Assembly (NCBI RefSeq): GCF_918797505.1
Contig: NC_092793.1
Location: 79,791,912-79,855,911 of the forward strand
DNA: 64,000 bases
Direction of reading: 5' to 3'
Origin: Bemisia tabaci
Lineage: Eukaryota; Arthropoda; Insecta; Hemiptera; Aleyrodidae
Numbering within the stretch: position 1 is the first letter of the stretch; every line of letters starts with the position of its first letter. Shown here piece by piece: positions 20,710 to 33,333 of this stretch. Below the pieces are notes generated by a model. The model ran no database searches. It saw nothing but the letters and a program-made list of their open reading frames with translations, and had not been told where the DNA came from. The translations under genes were made by a program, and so were the position numbers.

Positions 20710-20873
20710 CAGTGGCGAGGCGTGAATGATCGACTATCGATACTTTCCCATTTGAAGCTATGGTAAAGAATCGATTATTAAAGTGTTCGCTGCGAACACC
20801 CTATTAATCGATCCTTTTCCATGGTTTTAAATGGCAGATCAGTCGATATATCGCAAAGCACGCCATGCCACTG
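20710..20873 (+). mobile_element. hAT-like MITE CAGTGGCGAGGCGTG
   Basis: Ends CAGTGGCGAGGCGTG and CACGCCATGCCACTG, with the internal GTTCGCTGCGAACACC palindrome shared with 26762 and 57324. Flanks CTTAATCT (20702-20709) and CTCAATCT (20874-20881) make an 8-bp duplication with one mismatch. Confidence 0.92.
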
Positions 20874-20881
20874 CTCAATCT

Positions 20882-23800
20882 GCGAGTGACCTGCATCCTT
20901 TGGACAAAAAGTACGACCACCCACGAAATAGAGTTACCAATTGGCACTGTTTGGAATCGTACGTCGCTTTCATTCGTAATAGCATGGGAGTCCGAACAAG
21001 ACGAAGAAGAGTACACTCAGTGAATGAGGACCATTCCACGATTTCAACGGATAATCCGAGAAAGTGTGCAAATTCAGTTTCGGTGAGGAGCTCAACATAC
21101 TCGTGCCGACATAATCCAGCGAACGTAAAGCGAATTTGACGCGGAGTTTTCCAACGCCTTTAATCTCTCATCGCCAGAAATCCGACCGAAGAAACCCTCC
21201 CCTCGCCCAGATCTCGAGTCCCCGAAAGCTCCGATTGGCTGACCAGGAAAACATGACTGAACGCCAAACCGTTCCTTTTCTTTTTACGGCTCCCATAAAA
21301 ATTTTACTGCCCGTAATTTCCATTCTCCACTGACTTAGACGTTGCCAAACCGGCCACTCCTCCACACGGAAACCCGGGAAATGCATTAAATTGAGTGGTA
21401 AATCTGACGACATCGCGATTAAGCGTGTTGTCGAGTGATTTCGACGATGTTCGATGGCGTGGCGAGCGTGTTTCCGTCTCTCTTGCGCACTGACGTGAGC
21501 GTGTGAGCTACGGGCGAGAGCGAGATAGAAAATCGTGTTCCCGTTTCTATCCTTGTCTAGCAACCAGTCAGGGCCGAGTAATAGCGATGGACTCCTTGTG
21601 CCGATTTCGAAATTTATTGTGGTCTTAATGCTTTGTCCTAAACTCGACTATTTCCGTGCTTCCTTTTCGAGGGTCATGAGGAAAAATCCTTAGCCTGGGG
21701 CGGGCGGCAGGGCGGCTGCTTTAATTCTAATTTTCCACTTTTCCAGTACTTACAACTTTACGACTACAACACATATTAATCCCGGCGATTATTCGAGTTG
21801 ATTCATCTTATCCCTGAGTATTGAATGGAAGTTTTCCGTATGGTGTACGACAGAGTGGGCTAGTTTTCGAAAATGCGGAAGTTGCTCAGTTTTTTGTAGT
21901 CCAAAGGGTTTCTAAACTACGTGTTTTTTCTTTAATATTCCGAAAAAGCCACGTGAGTAGATTACGTGGTGAAATAATGCATATCTTCGGAGCCATAATC
22001 CCGATGAAACCCGCTTTTAAAAAGTCCAAAGACTTGGAGGAATTTCAAACGCGCTAGAGAGGCGGGAAAATGATGGAAGTGATTTACTACGGCAGTTAAA
22101 TCGCTATCTCCTCTCATTTTCCACTGATTTTCGTTAAAATAAAACATATTTTCACGAGAAAATGTTGTTTGTATACCATAGATAACATGAATGAGATTAA
22201 ATTCTGACATTATTTCGACGGAAGTCGAATAAACCCGTGCTCGTTTCTAAATGGTACGGGATGACTTCATTCGGTTCGGTGAAATCAGAGCGTTTTTAGG
22301 AAAAAATAATTGCGCTTGTTGAACTGCGTATTTCTCGGTTTCAGATCCACTTACCGCATTTTCAAAGTGTGCATCGTGTTTAACGCGTAATTTGCCTCTA
22401 AAAGGATGTACTTGAAAGTCAAAATTTGTTCATGGTTTGGTGACCCATGGAGTTTTCTTGGACTATTTGAAGCGCGATACTATTTTGAGCTTAACACTTC
22501 AAAATGCGGCTCTTCGAAACGGATCTGGGTATTTTGAGGGCATTCGGCCGCCCGTCACGGGTGGAAGAGCGCTGAAGAGGCATGAAACGGGTAAATAAGG
22601 AATTTAAAGTCTCGCCGACTGTTGAGCCACGTAAAGGAGGCTGCAAGCGCGAAGGCTTGTCATTGCCGTCATACAACTTTAAAAGCCCACGATTACCTCC
22701 GCGCAAGAGCTAGAAAATTACTTGCCGAGGTCACCTGCAAAGATGCAAGTAAGCGACTGTCATGCCTTCTTGCCAAATTGCTCCTAGTTTTGTGCAGTTT
22801 TAACTCTTTCTCATGCAGTCTCATCATCCGAAAGTTTCATCTTTTGTCAACAGTTCGGTCCAGTGTTCGACACCGGGCCGATTCCCATTATTTTTGCGTT
22901 AGGCTTGTGAATCAAGAGTGACAAGAGTACAAACACTTTTCGACTACCCAACCGGGTAGATAGCGTATAAAAATGGGAGCCAAAAACGGTTTTTTTTTAA
23001 TGGGAAAGCCGGCAAAATCGCGGTTGGGTTTTTGATTTTTTCCCCCCGCTGCAGAACAGCGATAAAACTCACGAATTGACGGAAAATCGCTGTAAATATC
23101 ACTTTCTTTTTCGCGGAATCACGGCAATTTATACAACAAAGCCAAAAATGGTCATATCAAGGAACTCGCTCTATTTCGGATTTGAAAATGTCCCATTTTT
23201 CTATATGACAGACAAAGTTGTGTTTCTCCAATTTTTAATTATTTTATTTTATGTCACTATTCGTTCAGTAGATCTACCCGGCTGATCTTCATCACGTCGG
23301 TGACCACGGATAGGAGATAAAGTCTCTATATGAGGCTGTTTACTTTAGATTGACCCACGAGGGCCAGCACGATGGGTTTATAAGGGCGCAAAGCGTCCTC
23401 TGGGAAGGTGGGCCGTGTAGCAACCGGCGAAAATATCCTCCTGGTATTTCTTTAAACTTTTAGGGGCTGCAAATTTAAGGTGTTAAACTTCGGGGTCCAT
23501 GTCCAAGGGAGAAAAAAAGTTTCATTTTTAACCCACGCATCAAGATTTCATGCAGCGCGTTGGGAAAGAAGCAGAGTGAATGTTCGTCCGTATGAACTGT
23601 TCAGCGAAGTGCGCATACTGACAACAGCAGTTGAATTGCATTACTAACCACATGCACATGCACATGCCTGGTGCGCCACTCCGCGAGGCTTGGTCCGTGT
23701 CCTCCAGCATTTAATGAATTCTCGCTAGCCGGAAGGATGATACCTGATACCAGCTCCAACGGCCTAATTAAGTGCTTTACATACGTAATCACGGATGTGA

Positions 23801-25299
23801 AACCTCAAAAACTGTCGGAAAACCCAGCGGGATAGTCGGATGGAGAGCTCTATTAATGATTCGGAAATAAAATGCACCAGCAAACTGACCGCAAATCAAC
23901 AGCCATGCAGGCCAACAACCACCGTTTCCGCTGTTCAAACCTATTTTCAAGCCGTTTTTCGCATTTCTTCTGAAGTAAATCGAAGGGAAAGAATTTCACA
24001 ACTACCCAGGGCTCTTTGAGTGTCATGTAAGTTTCCTGTGTTGGTATTACGTTATTCTCTTGCACTGTGGGAAAAAAATAACATTTTCCATTGAAAAACA
24101 AATTTTTAGAGCTATTTTTCTATTTTTTCGCTTTCTCAGGCTAATATTGTTGGGGGCATTGGGGGCGGAAGGGGGGGGGGGAGAGTTAAGGCATGTTTTA
24201 CGTAATTCAAAAATTGGGGTGAAAGGTTGTCTTGCAGGTGCCTTGCGAGAGGGGTATGGGCTATGGGGGTCAAAAAGTCGGCCAAAAATAATGTCTGATG
24301 ATTTGAAGGCCTTCTGTCAGCTGAAAGAACAGGAACCACTGAGCTACTAAAAAACTTTGAATGCGATAACTGCTGTAATAAATGGTTACCACGTTTCTTT
24401 AGAAACAGCGATGAAAATTTTCTATATTATCGAATAACACCATGCGAACTCGGAGGAAATTTACCAGTTTTTGAAGAATACAGGTCCCGAAGCTCTTTCC
24501 TTTCCATGTATCTGTTGCGAGGAATCTGATGTATAGCCTTGGATTTCAATTTGCCGCCGTTTAACTTAGATTGGATTCTTCGAACATCCGAGGAGATATG
24601 GAGGAAATATCCGAGTAATTTTTCTTAAACAGAATATGGGAGGGTACATTCGTCTCCAACGAATTCAAGAAGAGCGAACAGCATTGGTGCCTAGTCAACC
24701 CGAGGAATAAGACATTTTGCTGAAACTCGCTCAAGATTCTGACACGTACGCAATATCCTCAGGTGCTGTCCTTTAATTTGAATATAAATTAGTTTAACAT
24801 CACATATAAGATAGTTTCGAATGAAAAATAATCAAGAGTTGGGAAGTGTGAATTAACATCTCATTAGAAATTACTTCCTAAATCTGGAGTCTTCATTTTG
24901 CTTTGCTCCATAAAAAATGACCGATCTCTTTTTAATTAGCGATTTTTTGGTGGAATTTAAAAAAAATGAGCGCCTCATTTAAAACTTTCGCGTTTAATGT
25001 TGATAGAGAGTCAAAGTGAGTTAATTTTTTTCAATAATCAATCTAAGTATGATGGACGTTCCGAGGAATTATTGACTAAACAAAAATTAAAAATATGAAT
25101 ATACAAGTAAATTTTTTAAAATTGGAAAGTATAGATTCGTTTTATCTCTATTCTCACTAGGGGAGCAAGTACAAAAATCTTGATTTTTCACGATGAGAGC
25201 ACTGAAAAATAGTCCTATAGTATGATCCCGATCAGTCCAGTTCCAAATCAATCGAATGATTCATCAGTTTGTCGAACCAAACTTCTAATCAGTCAAAGC
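20882..25299. other. Low-repeat spacer DNA, nothing recognised
   Basis: Small open frames only, none with a recognisable domain. 21168-21563 (minus, 131 codons) and 22622-22921 (plus, 99 codons) are the longest. Both overlap frames on the other strand. G-rich run at 24170-24182. 23641-23668 holds a short ACATGC tandem. Confidence 0.4.
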
Positions 25300-25525
25300 A
25301 AAAATTATTAAATCTATTCTTCTAAATCTCTACTCACTAATGTCAATTATTAAGACTATTCTTCAATCTTACATGTTTGCATATATTTAAGTGCCGCTTT
25401 ATAAGAACAGCATTTAAAAATTATTAGATCTATTCTTCTATACCTCTACTTACTTACTTACTTATACTCATTATTGAATCTATTCCTCTATATCTCTACT
25501 TACTAATAATGCTAATTATTAAATT
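25300..25525 (+). repeat. Irregular AT-rich tandem repeat
   Basis: Three or four degenerate copies of a TTATTAAATCTATTCTTCTA-like word followed by CTCTACTTACT, spaced irregularly. It includes a (CTTA)4 run near 25449. Confidence 0.5.
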
Positions 25526-25767
25526 TATTGATCTTCGTCAGCATTTGGTTCATGAAATCGATCACTTTGACAAACCGAACTATTTGATCGATAAGGAACG
25601 CGAGACGTCCAGCTCATACGATCGAACTTTTTTCTTTCAGTGCGGCATCAGCGTGGCGTGCGGAAAAGCTCACATCGACGAGTTACAAATCACCCGAACT
25701 GACAAACGTTTAGATTGAGACATAAATCTATCGAAAGCAGGCCTATCAAACACGGCTGCCGCACACG

Positions 25768-25791
25768 AAAAAAAAAAAAAAAAAAAAAAAA
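25768..25791 (+). repeat. Poly-A run, 24 bases
   Basis: Uninterrupted A run in otherwise mixed sequence. Upstream lies an acceptor-like TTTTTTCTTTCAG ending at 25640 and an open frame to 25718. No AATAAA signal and no flanking duplication were found, so a retroposed tail is not established. Confidence 0.7.
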
Positions 25792-26165
25792 TTCTCATAC
25801 CCGACACCGGGGAAGTTTCGGGGGAGGCCGTGGATGCGGCCATCGTGGCGATCGATATATGAAAGGAGCCTCTCGCCGTAACGAGGTATCAATCTTTAAA
25901 ATTGAATCAAATTCGCTTCTTTTCTGCGCCCGTAAATCTATCTGGAGACAAATGAGGGCCAGTCGCCACTCGCCGCGAAAAGAAAGGGGGAGGGGATGGA
26001 AAAAAAGGAGCCAGGATAAATCGTCTCAGTGGGGTGGCGACTGAGCCTCTAAGGGTTAGCCTGTCGGAGGCCCGGGATTTATACATATATCCGAAATTAA
26101 ACCCAGATGAAATATATTTTAATTCTCAAATGCGGACACCACGCGCCTGTTTCAAAAAGAGAACT

Positions 26166-26181
26166 AAAAAAAAAAAAAAAA
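26166..26181 (+). repeat. Poly-A run, 16 bases
   Basis: Simple homopolymer, with no associated element recognised. Confidence 0.7.
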
Positions 26182-26322
26182 TGAATGCCCTAAAATGAGA
26201 GGGCGCGACAGGTGAGGTGAGCTATGGAGCTATTTTTCAACTAGCATTTGCCCCTTCAAAAATATGACTCGATGATACTCCCCTGTCTCTCCGAAGGAGA
26301 TCAACAGGAACCGAATCTTACA

Positions 26323-26574
26323 CTGCCGTGCTAAGGAAAAACGCCGTATGAACCTTTAAGCGTTGCCAAATTTCCTTTGATAAAACACAAATTTCCTGAA
26401 AAAGTTATAAATATTTTCCTTCAAATTTTGCAGGTGATTTTGTTTACAATTTCACCTATAGATCCTGACAATTTCAAGGAAAAACATCCTTAACTGTCCT
26501 CCAAAATAAACATTTTATCGGAGAAAATTTGGCAACTCTCGAATGTTAATACGGCGTTTTTCTTGGCACAGCAG
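26323..26574 (+). mobile_element. CTGCCGTGCTAAGG foldback MITE with TACA duplication
   Basis: Starts CTGCCGTGCTAAGGAAAAAC and ends (complement) CTGCTGTGCCAAGAAAAACG. Both ends continue into GCCGTAT, and the interior has GTTGCCAAATTTCC and its inverted partner. TACA occurs on both sides (26319-26322 and 26575-26578), a 4-bp target duplication. Confidence 0.85.
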
Positions 26575-26685
26575 TACACGGAATCCACGTTCTTCTCCGC
26601 TCCTTTTCATTAAAAGATCCCACGTGACTGGATCTTAAAAATAAGTCTAAAAATTTACAGGACGGACGAGGCGCGCTATTTCAAT

Positions 26686-27275
26686 TGGCCTGTTGCACAC
26701 TTCCGCTAGAGCAAAAAGAAGAGTTATTTCTAAGTGAGAATGGCCCAAAAATCACGATGAGCAGTGGCGTGGCGTGCTTTGCGATAAATCGATTGTTATG
26801 CTATTTAATCCTATGGTAAAGAATCGACTATTAAGGTGTTCGCTGCGAACACCCTGTTTATCGATCCTTTTTCATAGGTTTAAATGGCATAACATAACAC
26901 GCCACGCCACTGACGATGAGCGTATCAGGAAAGCCTGGAAAAACATTCCTACCTTCACAATCTGCTCAAATAATATGCGTTTTTTAAACTTCCCGCTTCA
27001 AAAAACGACACGATGGCACAGGTGAACATTTTATAAGAGGAGTCGTTCCATCCATCCCTTCCGCACTAGGATGCTAAGCAATATTCAAAATGGCCAACCC
27101 TCCAAAACATTTGTGACGAGACGGGATTTTATCAACGTTTTTATACTAAATACATTCTCCTTGCGTTTACAAAGACCACGGTGCTTCCTCAAGATTTTCG
27201 CGCGGAAACGTCAGCCGTGTTGAATATTGTGTCGCATCCTAGTGCCCAAGGGTGGGATGGAGCGACTCACCTAAC
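26686..27275 (+). mobile_element. GGCCTGTTGC foldback element, truncated and interrupted
   Basis: The 5' arm matches 8612-8830, and the centre includes GGCTAGGATGC-like inverted words. The outer part of the 3' arm is missing after about 27275. A hAT MITE (26762-26912) is inserted in the 5' arm. Confidence 0.75.
26762..26912 (+). mobile_element. hAT-like MITE nested in a foldback element
   Basis: Ends CAGTGGCGTGGCGTGC and (complement) CAGTGGCGTGGCGTGT. It is flanked by a perfect 8-bp duplication, ACGATGAG at 26754-26761 and 26913-26920. The duplicated bases belong to the foldback element's own TCACGATGAGC block, which proves nesting. Confidence 0.95.
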
Positions 27276-29378
27276 CAGGGGTTGAAACCACTGCGAAACA
27301 CCCCTAGAATTTTAGTGGGTATTCACGCCCTTTTTCTCCTATTTTTTGCCCTCGGTTTCGTTGAATTATTTTGGTTATTTTTGTGTTGTTCTTACGTGTT
27401 GAAATTCTAAACATATTCAATATTTCGGAGGAATTTCAAAGCGGCGGTATCTTTTATCACGAGAATCAGCAGAAAGGACGTCATAAAACAATAGAAACTT
27501 TATGGGGATGGAAACGCAGGCGGCAGGATCAAACAAATGCACAGATGGTGGAAACACTTCAAAGGACTTTAACAACTTAATAATCGAAGCCGTGGAATGA
27601 TAACAACGCATAGGGTTTGAACATGGAGTCCCGATGCATCAATTAGAGGAATAATAGGGATTGGGCAGGGGTAAAACTCAAAAATCTCCGTTAGGTCTAG
27701 AAAATCCAAAGGCTCCTAATTTTGTAAACACGTGTTAGAGCTGGCTCATGAATAACCAACACCTTTTATACCCTTTTTTTGCCACAAACCGACTCGGGCG
27801 GCCGGGGCAGGCTCTCGGAAACGCGACCGGGGGTTCAAAAGGGCCACGGTTTTTTCTGGGACCTAAACAGGTCAAAAAAGGATTGACGCTTCGATGTCTT
27901 TATTATTATTCCTGGTCGGGTTGACAGGACCGCTATGTTTACGGCTCGCCTGGAAGCACACTGACCGCGAAAAATCAGGGATATACTGGCCCTCTGCCCT
28001 GATCTCCCTCGTGCGGTTCGTTCAAGCAGTCGAGAACGATTGAAAAAGCCATCGTAACTACGATAATTTTAGTGTATTGTTCCGATACTAGCTCAACTGT
28101 AAAAATTTCGATATCTAATGACGGAAAACTTAGTTTCTACGGTAGTACACAACTTTCCTTTCCTATTTTAGAAAAAAAAAACCTAGACTTTCAGCTTAAC
28201 ACTGTCGAATTTCGGTGATGTTGGGAAAGACCCACCGCTGTATTTGAAAATCCTGAAACCGATGCACCAAATGATGCCTTTTCGATACCGCCCTGCAAGA
28301 AGTCTTTCAGTGATAAGTAAATATGGGTAACTATCAAAAATTTGAGATCAATGTAAAGCCTTAGGCCCACTCAGATTTTTTACGTTGAGAAACATCTTGA
28401 TTCTTCCGAATAGAGCCCTTTTGGAGATGACACATTTTTTTTACGTTGATTGAAATTTTGATTCCTCTGGATAAGGCACTTGTTGAAACGACGAATAACG
28501 GTTGATCAGTTTTTAAATATTCCAACGTGGCTTTTGAAATGGAGATATTCGATGGAGGGAAACATGGAAGACGCGCAAGCCTTCATTACTGTTATGCGAA
28601 GAGTTTTTCTCGGTAATAAAGGTTTTTTTTTACCCTTAGTAATAGTTGGTGACTCACGCCTCGTTTAGAAGGTAATCTGTCACGACGAACGGTTGATCGC
28701 GCATAGTAAATAATTCGACCACGCTATAGGGTTAGGTGCCTCCAATTATGGGAGGCAGAAAATAAGCGAAACTAGTTACACCGAGAAAATTACGTCTCGG
28801 CCACGGGTCTTGAGGGGCCTTTGTAAAACTTGACCAGTTCTAGGTACTGCACCTTGATATTTCACACAATTCGTGCGATTTAATGCCGTTTCTCAGAGAT
28901 GACTACAAAGCTTCGATAAAAATGTTATTGAACATCGGCGGAGGGTTCAACCCCGCCGCTAGATTGCAGGTCCACTTACTCGTCTCGTTGCGTAAAAGGA
29001 AAATGGTCGGAAGGTTGGGATGGGGTAAAAAGGTTGGGTTGGATGTGCAAATCCCTCTGGGGCTACATTGCACCTCCAATTTTATTACATTGCTGCATAA
29101 TAATACCAAAGGCGACTTTTCTTAAAATGATGAAATTGTACCCCGCCCCGCAGAGTTTAAAATGCCCTCGAGTTATTACTTTCAATTAATATCCTTGGCT
29201 GAGAAGATAATGTAACCTCATGATCGTAGTAAAGAGGAACATCATGTCATGTCCCGGAAAAGAAGTGTACCTATTTTCAGGTTAAAAATCAAAATTAGTG
29301 GAGAAAATCCAAAATAAATTAAAACGGAGGGAGAAGGGGGAAGACGACTGACGTCCATCTAATCGCCTGGCCTTCGAT
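27276..29378. other. Spacer DNA, nothing recognised apart from a short duplication
   Basis: 28370-28470 contains two similar ~60-bp segments with TTTTTTACGTTGA and TTGATTCCTC-like words. Small open frames at 27371-27580 and 28480-28668 have no recognisable domain. Confidence 0.4.
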
Positions 29379-29503
29379 TGGACGTATTTAAATCAAAACG
29401 AACCATATTCATTATGACAAGAGACCTGAGATCCATCAGAATACATGCATGACAAGGTTCATATCACGATGCATGGGGTTCCTTTGGATTTAAATGCGTC
29501 CAA
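29379..29503 (+). mobile_element. 125-bp foldback TTGGACGTATTTAAATC
   Basis: TTGGACGTATTTAAATC at the start pairs with the complement of the end, TTGGACGCATTTAAATC. The interior has paired CATATTCATTATGAC-like and CATATCACGATGC-like words. Related to the 13513 element by its end. Confidence 0.65.
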
Positions 29504-31021
29504 TTCATGGATGACACGTTTCAACTCTTGAGTGCGCGATCTCAAATTACGTTTATTCTTTACGGAAGAATTTTCGTGAGCCCGTTCAGAGTTTCATCGT
29601 CACGTATTTATCAGACGCGAATTCTATCCGTATCTCGAACCGTGCTTGCTGTGCAGCATCGAGAAAAGCGATGACAAAATCGCGGCTGAAATCGCCGTAG
29701 AAGTCCTTGGTCTCAATTGGAACCATTTTGACGGGCATTGGAAAAATATGACGAAAAACAAAAAGAAAGAAAAAACATGGAGATTGGCAAGTGGCGATAA
29801 ACAGGATTTTTTTCGTTTTTCATTTTCTATTCCTTGGCCTCTAACCATGTTGTCAATGCTTCGAGCATTGAAATAGTTTTATCGAATACACACTTTCATG
29901 ATCTAAAATGTTAGACTAGAGATTCATTGGTAAATTACAACCAATTCACGATATGTTCTACATACCAACATCATAAAAAATAGGTGTAAAGCAAAGAGAT
30001 TCTTCCCAGTGTCTTGACTTTACTCCCAAATTTTAAGATTTACGAAGACGGCATACTTAATTTTATGAGCCTGCCACATTTGTAGAGGAATCATTGAGTA
30101 CTTTAATTACAGAGAGAGAAATTTTCCGAGGAGAAAAGATGTATCAGTGCAGAGATAATGATTGCAGTAACTTTTCAGGAATCACTAGGGGGTCCGTCTT
30201 AGATTTGTATCACTACCATTCTAATGAGAACGATCGGAAAAGTTCTGCACTTCAAGAAAAAGTAATTGAGATTACAATTGTATGATCATGAGAAGAGAAT
30301 GGAAAATTTTGGACTACACTTCCCGACAAGGAACTACTATTTTAGGCTGTTCTCGTATCCACGTGAAGCGGTATCAATACGATTCCAGTCTTTCTCCACA
30401 ACAAGAAATTAATTTAGGTAAAATAATTTTCTGTTTAAAATTTCCTCAAGTTCCATTATCCTCTTAGACACTGGAGTCATCAGAAAATATCCCATATTAA
30501 TTCCTCTGTGCCCTTTAGTTGACAGAGAATCTAACCTTAATGACAAAATAACGCGATATAAACCAACTGGGATGCATTTCCGAATGTTTACTTTGCCATA
30601 TAGTCCGCGGACCGTAAAACAATAGGAGAATATTCGAGGTTGGGTTCGAACCCAACATGCAACTATTTGAACTCCGCGATGGGCCGGGTTGCATACGTTC
30701 GATTTTGCAGGCGAAATAAGAGATCTGCCCTCAGTCTTCTCGATAAGACACAGGTGCAATTATTGGTGTTATCTTCTGGCGTGATGCATATTTCGGTCAA
30801 CTATGAATTGGACGCTCCTGGTGCGCAGATTTGAAACGCTATACGAACAAAACTGAGATGCTTTTTGACAAACTAACACGACAGTTGAATAATGCACCGA
30901 ATTTTTCTCTAAACGTAGGGGAAATTTCCTTAAATTCGATGTATATTATGGGCATTCGTCTGATTGTTTGTAACACGGTTCCTTCAGCCTCAGACGTGAA
31001 CCACGCGTAACAAACGGAAGG
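29504..31021. other. Spacer DNA with small open frames, no gene recognised
   Basis: 30094-30285 and 30282-30467 are consecutive short frames in different phases. The second meets a donor-like TTAGGTAAAA at 30415. An 18-bp perfect palindrome centred on TTCGAA lies at about 30636-30653. It looks like a tRNA T-arm, but no A-box or acceptor stem surrounds it. Confidence 0.35.
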
Positions 31022-31026
31022 GTAAA

Positions 31027-31307
31027 CAAGGCGTCTAGTTTTTTTTTTTCATTTTGGGAAATCCTGATTTTTAACCGCTAAATCCTGATTTCATAATTTT
31101 TCCAAATACTGATTCTTAGCGGAGAAAAAGTAATATGATGTAACTTCAGAGGAATAGCTCGATAAGAAAATCCGATTGAAAGGCCAACTTTTCTAAAATC
31201 CCGATTTTATGACCGATTTTTCCCCAAATCCTGATGAAATCGAGATTAAATTCTGATTGACCTCAAGTCCTAAGAGAGTCGGGAAAATCCTGATCCTAGA
31301 CACCCTG
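31027..31307 (+). mobile_element. CAGGGTGTCTAG MITE with GTAAA duplication
   Basis: Starts CAAGGCGTCTAG and ends CCTAGACACCCTG, with an interior of ATCCTGATTT words. It is flanked by GTAAA (31022-31026 and 31308-31312), an exact 5-bp duplication. Confidence 0.9.
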
Positions 31308-31312
31308 GTAAA

Positions 31313-32549
31313 GGGGAAATAAATCGAACTTTTCCTAGGTAAGCATGAAAATTTGACCTCTGCTACACGATTTGCAAGCAGCAATTACTTAGATGATCCG
31401 AGTGAACGCTCCACTATGATTTGCGCTAGTTTAAAATTCTCAACGATCCAAAAAATCGAGAAAACTGAAAACACACCGTTCACAATTACTTGGCCTTCGT
31501 GCGGGGCAACGGACTCGCAAGTCAAAACACTCGAAATGAAGAGTTGGTTGAACTTACATCATAATTCGAGAATAAGCGCCTCCGCTGTGTTGATAAATCC
31601 ATTTTAGCAGAGAGCAGCATCGCCGATGTATTCTTCAAACACTCAAAACACCGCCGTCATGGGCAAGACACACTTCATTCCAGGGCGCAGAAAAATCTAA
31701 CACAACACTCCCAACTTTCACATTTAGAGACGAACAATTCAAAGATGGAAAATCCGGCGCAAAATAAAAAATCACAAAACCGCAGCTCGCAACCTCATCA
31801 CATCACCGTTTCGAGCCTGGGTGAAAACGATTCGAGTTTCGGGAACGCATCGGGGAACACACTTCAACAGACGAGCAATTCCGACACTTTATTCCGCGGG
31901 CACGGGGCACAGAGAATAACTAAACAGGAACGTGCGTAAAAATAGGAAAGCGTAAACAAACGACGATGGCGGCGGTACGTGTGCTCACTACAGACGCCGC
32001 ATTGTTACTGAATGTGCGAGTGGAAGTGGAAGGCGAGTTTCGAAACTAGCTGTCTGCGCTGAGTCTGAACTCGGCGGCCGCGGCGCAGAGTAACGGCGGT
32101 CGGGGAAGGGGGAGATCCCGCAGGAACCGGGGGAGATCTCGAGATACATGCGATCGGTGGCGCTAGGGTCGCGCGGTGGCGTTTCGCCACATCACTGCCC
32201 CGCGGTGAGGCTTATACGTGCCGCTCTCGCCGCCGAGCTTGAGCCACGCGTTCTTATCTTCTGATAGTACGTCAGTCAAAAGCGCCCTTCGTTGTATTTA
32301 ACTTTTTTGCGCCGAGAAAAAGTTCCCCGGAATTCAGGCCGACGGGTTTCGGTGGGCGAGACCCAGGTAACTGCTCGACCCCCCGCCCGAAAGTTTCGGG
32401 ATCCATTCGGGAAATGTTTATGCCCTTCTTCACCGCCCCTTTCATCCCTTACGGCTTCGACCAAAAACGATTCGTTTTAGTAACTAATCCTCCTTGCACG
32501 CAGGTTCTTATTTTGAATTTTTAACATTCGCCTTTTGACTAGACTACGT
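31313..32549. other. Spacer with a CpG-rich segment at about 31960-32420
   Basis: The segment is CpG-rich and contains blocks such as GGCGGCCGCGGCGCAG, unlike the AT-rich surroundings. It could be a promoter or first-exon region. No TATA box and start codon pair is convincing, and frames on both strands are short. Confidence 0.35.
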
Positions 32550-33150
32550 GCAGCGTGGATATCCCTGAGGCACGAAGAGGTGCATCAAGGCGTTTGGTCT
32601 GTCAGCTGGTGATTGAATATGATACACTTTGATCCTCGGAGAGGACTTTCGAAGCGCCTTCAATTTCGTATGCATGCAGCGCGGATATCCCTCGAGCACG
32701 AATAGTTGCATCAAGGCCTTATTCGCGCTGCGTCCGTCAGCTGGTGACTGAATATGATACACGATGATCCTCGGAGAGGACTTCCGTAACGCCTTCAATT
32801 TTGTATGTATGCAGCGCGGATATCCCTCGAGCACGAATAGTTGCATCAAGGCGTTAGTTAAATTGCGTCGCGTCTGTCAGCTGGTGATTGAATATGATAC
32901 ACGTTGCTCCTCGGAGAGGACATTCGCAGCGCCTTCAATATCGTATGTATGCAGCGCGGACATCCCTCGAGCACGAATAGTTGCATCAAGGCGCCGCGTT
33001 GGGTCTGTCAGCTCTAGACTGAAATTAGTACACGTTGCTTTGAGAGAAGGCATTCAAACCGTCTGAAATTTTGTGAGTATGCAGCGCGCATATCCCTTGA
33101 GCACGATTAGTTGTATCAACGTCGCATCCGTCAGCTGGTGGCTGGTTATA
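32550..33150 (+). repeat. Satellite-like tandem array, about five units of 126-140 bp
   Basis: The word GCAGCGCGGATATCCCTCGA or a close variant recurs at 32550, 32676, 32811, 32951 and 33081. Each is followed by GCACGAATAGTTGCATCAAG, GTCAGCTGGTGA and CTCGGAGAGGAC blocks. Units 2-4 are the best preserved. Long frames here arise from the repeat periodicity. A related core occurs at 43190-43900. Confidence 0.92.
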
Positions 33151-33333
33151 ACCTTGAACGATTAGAATGAACTTCGGTGTATACTGGACATTGAACTTCT
33201 AAAGTTTTTGGTCATAACAACCGGAGTTAGGTTTCCGCGACCAAAAGCTTTAGTTCCTCGAACCGAGGAAGTTCGGTATTCATCATAAATCATCTGTAAT
33301 CGAAATTTTGTACTCATTACAGATTACCATAAT

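Noticed and set aside
30636..30653. Palindrome around GGGTTCGAACCC resembling a tRNA T-arm
   Set aside because: The stem and seven-base loop do not form correctly, and there is no A-box, anticodon arm or acceptor stem upstream.
32544..33066. 100-101-codon frames with internal protein repeats
   Set aside because: The repetition comes from the satellite array. Both strands are open and there are no other signs of coding.
32550..33150. CRISPR-like array
   Set aside because: Units are contiguous imperfect tandem repeats without distinct spacers, in a eukaryotic context.
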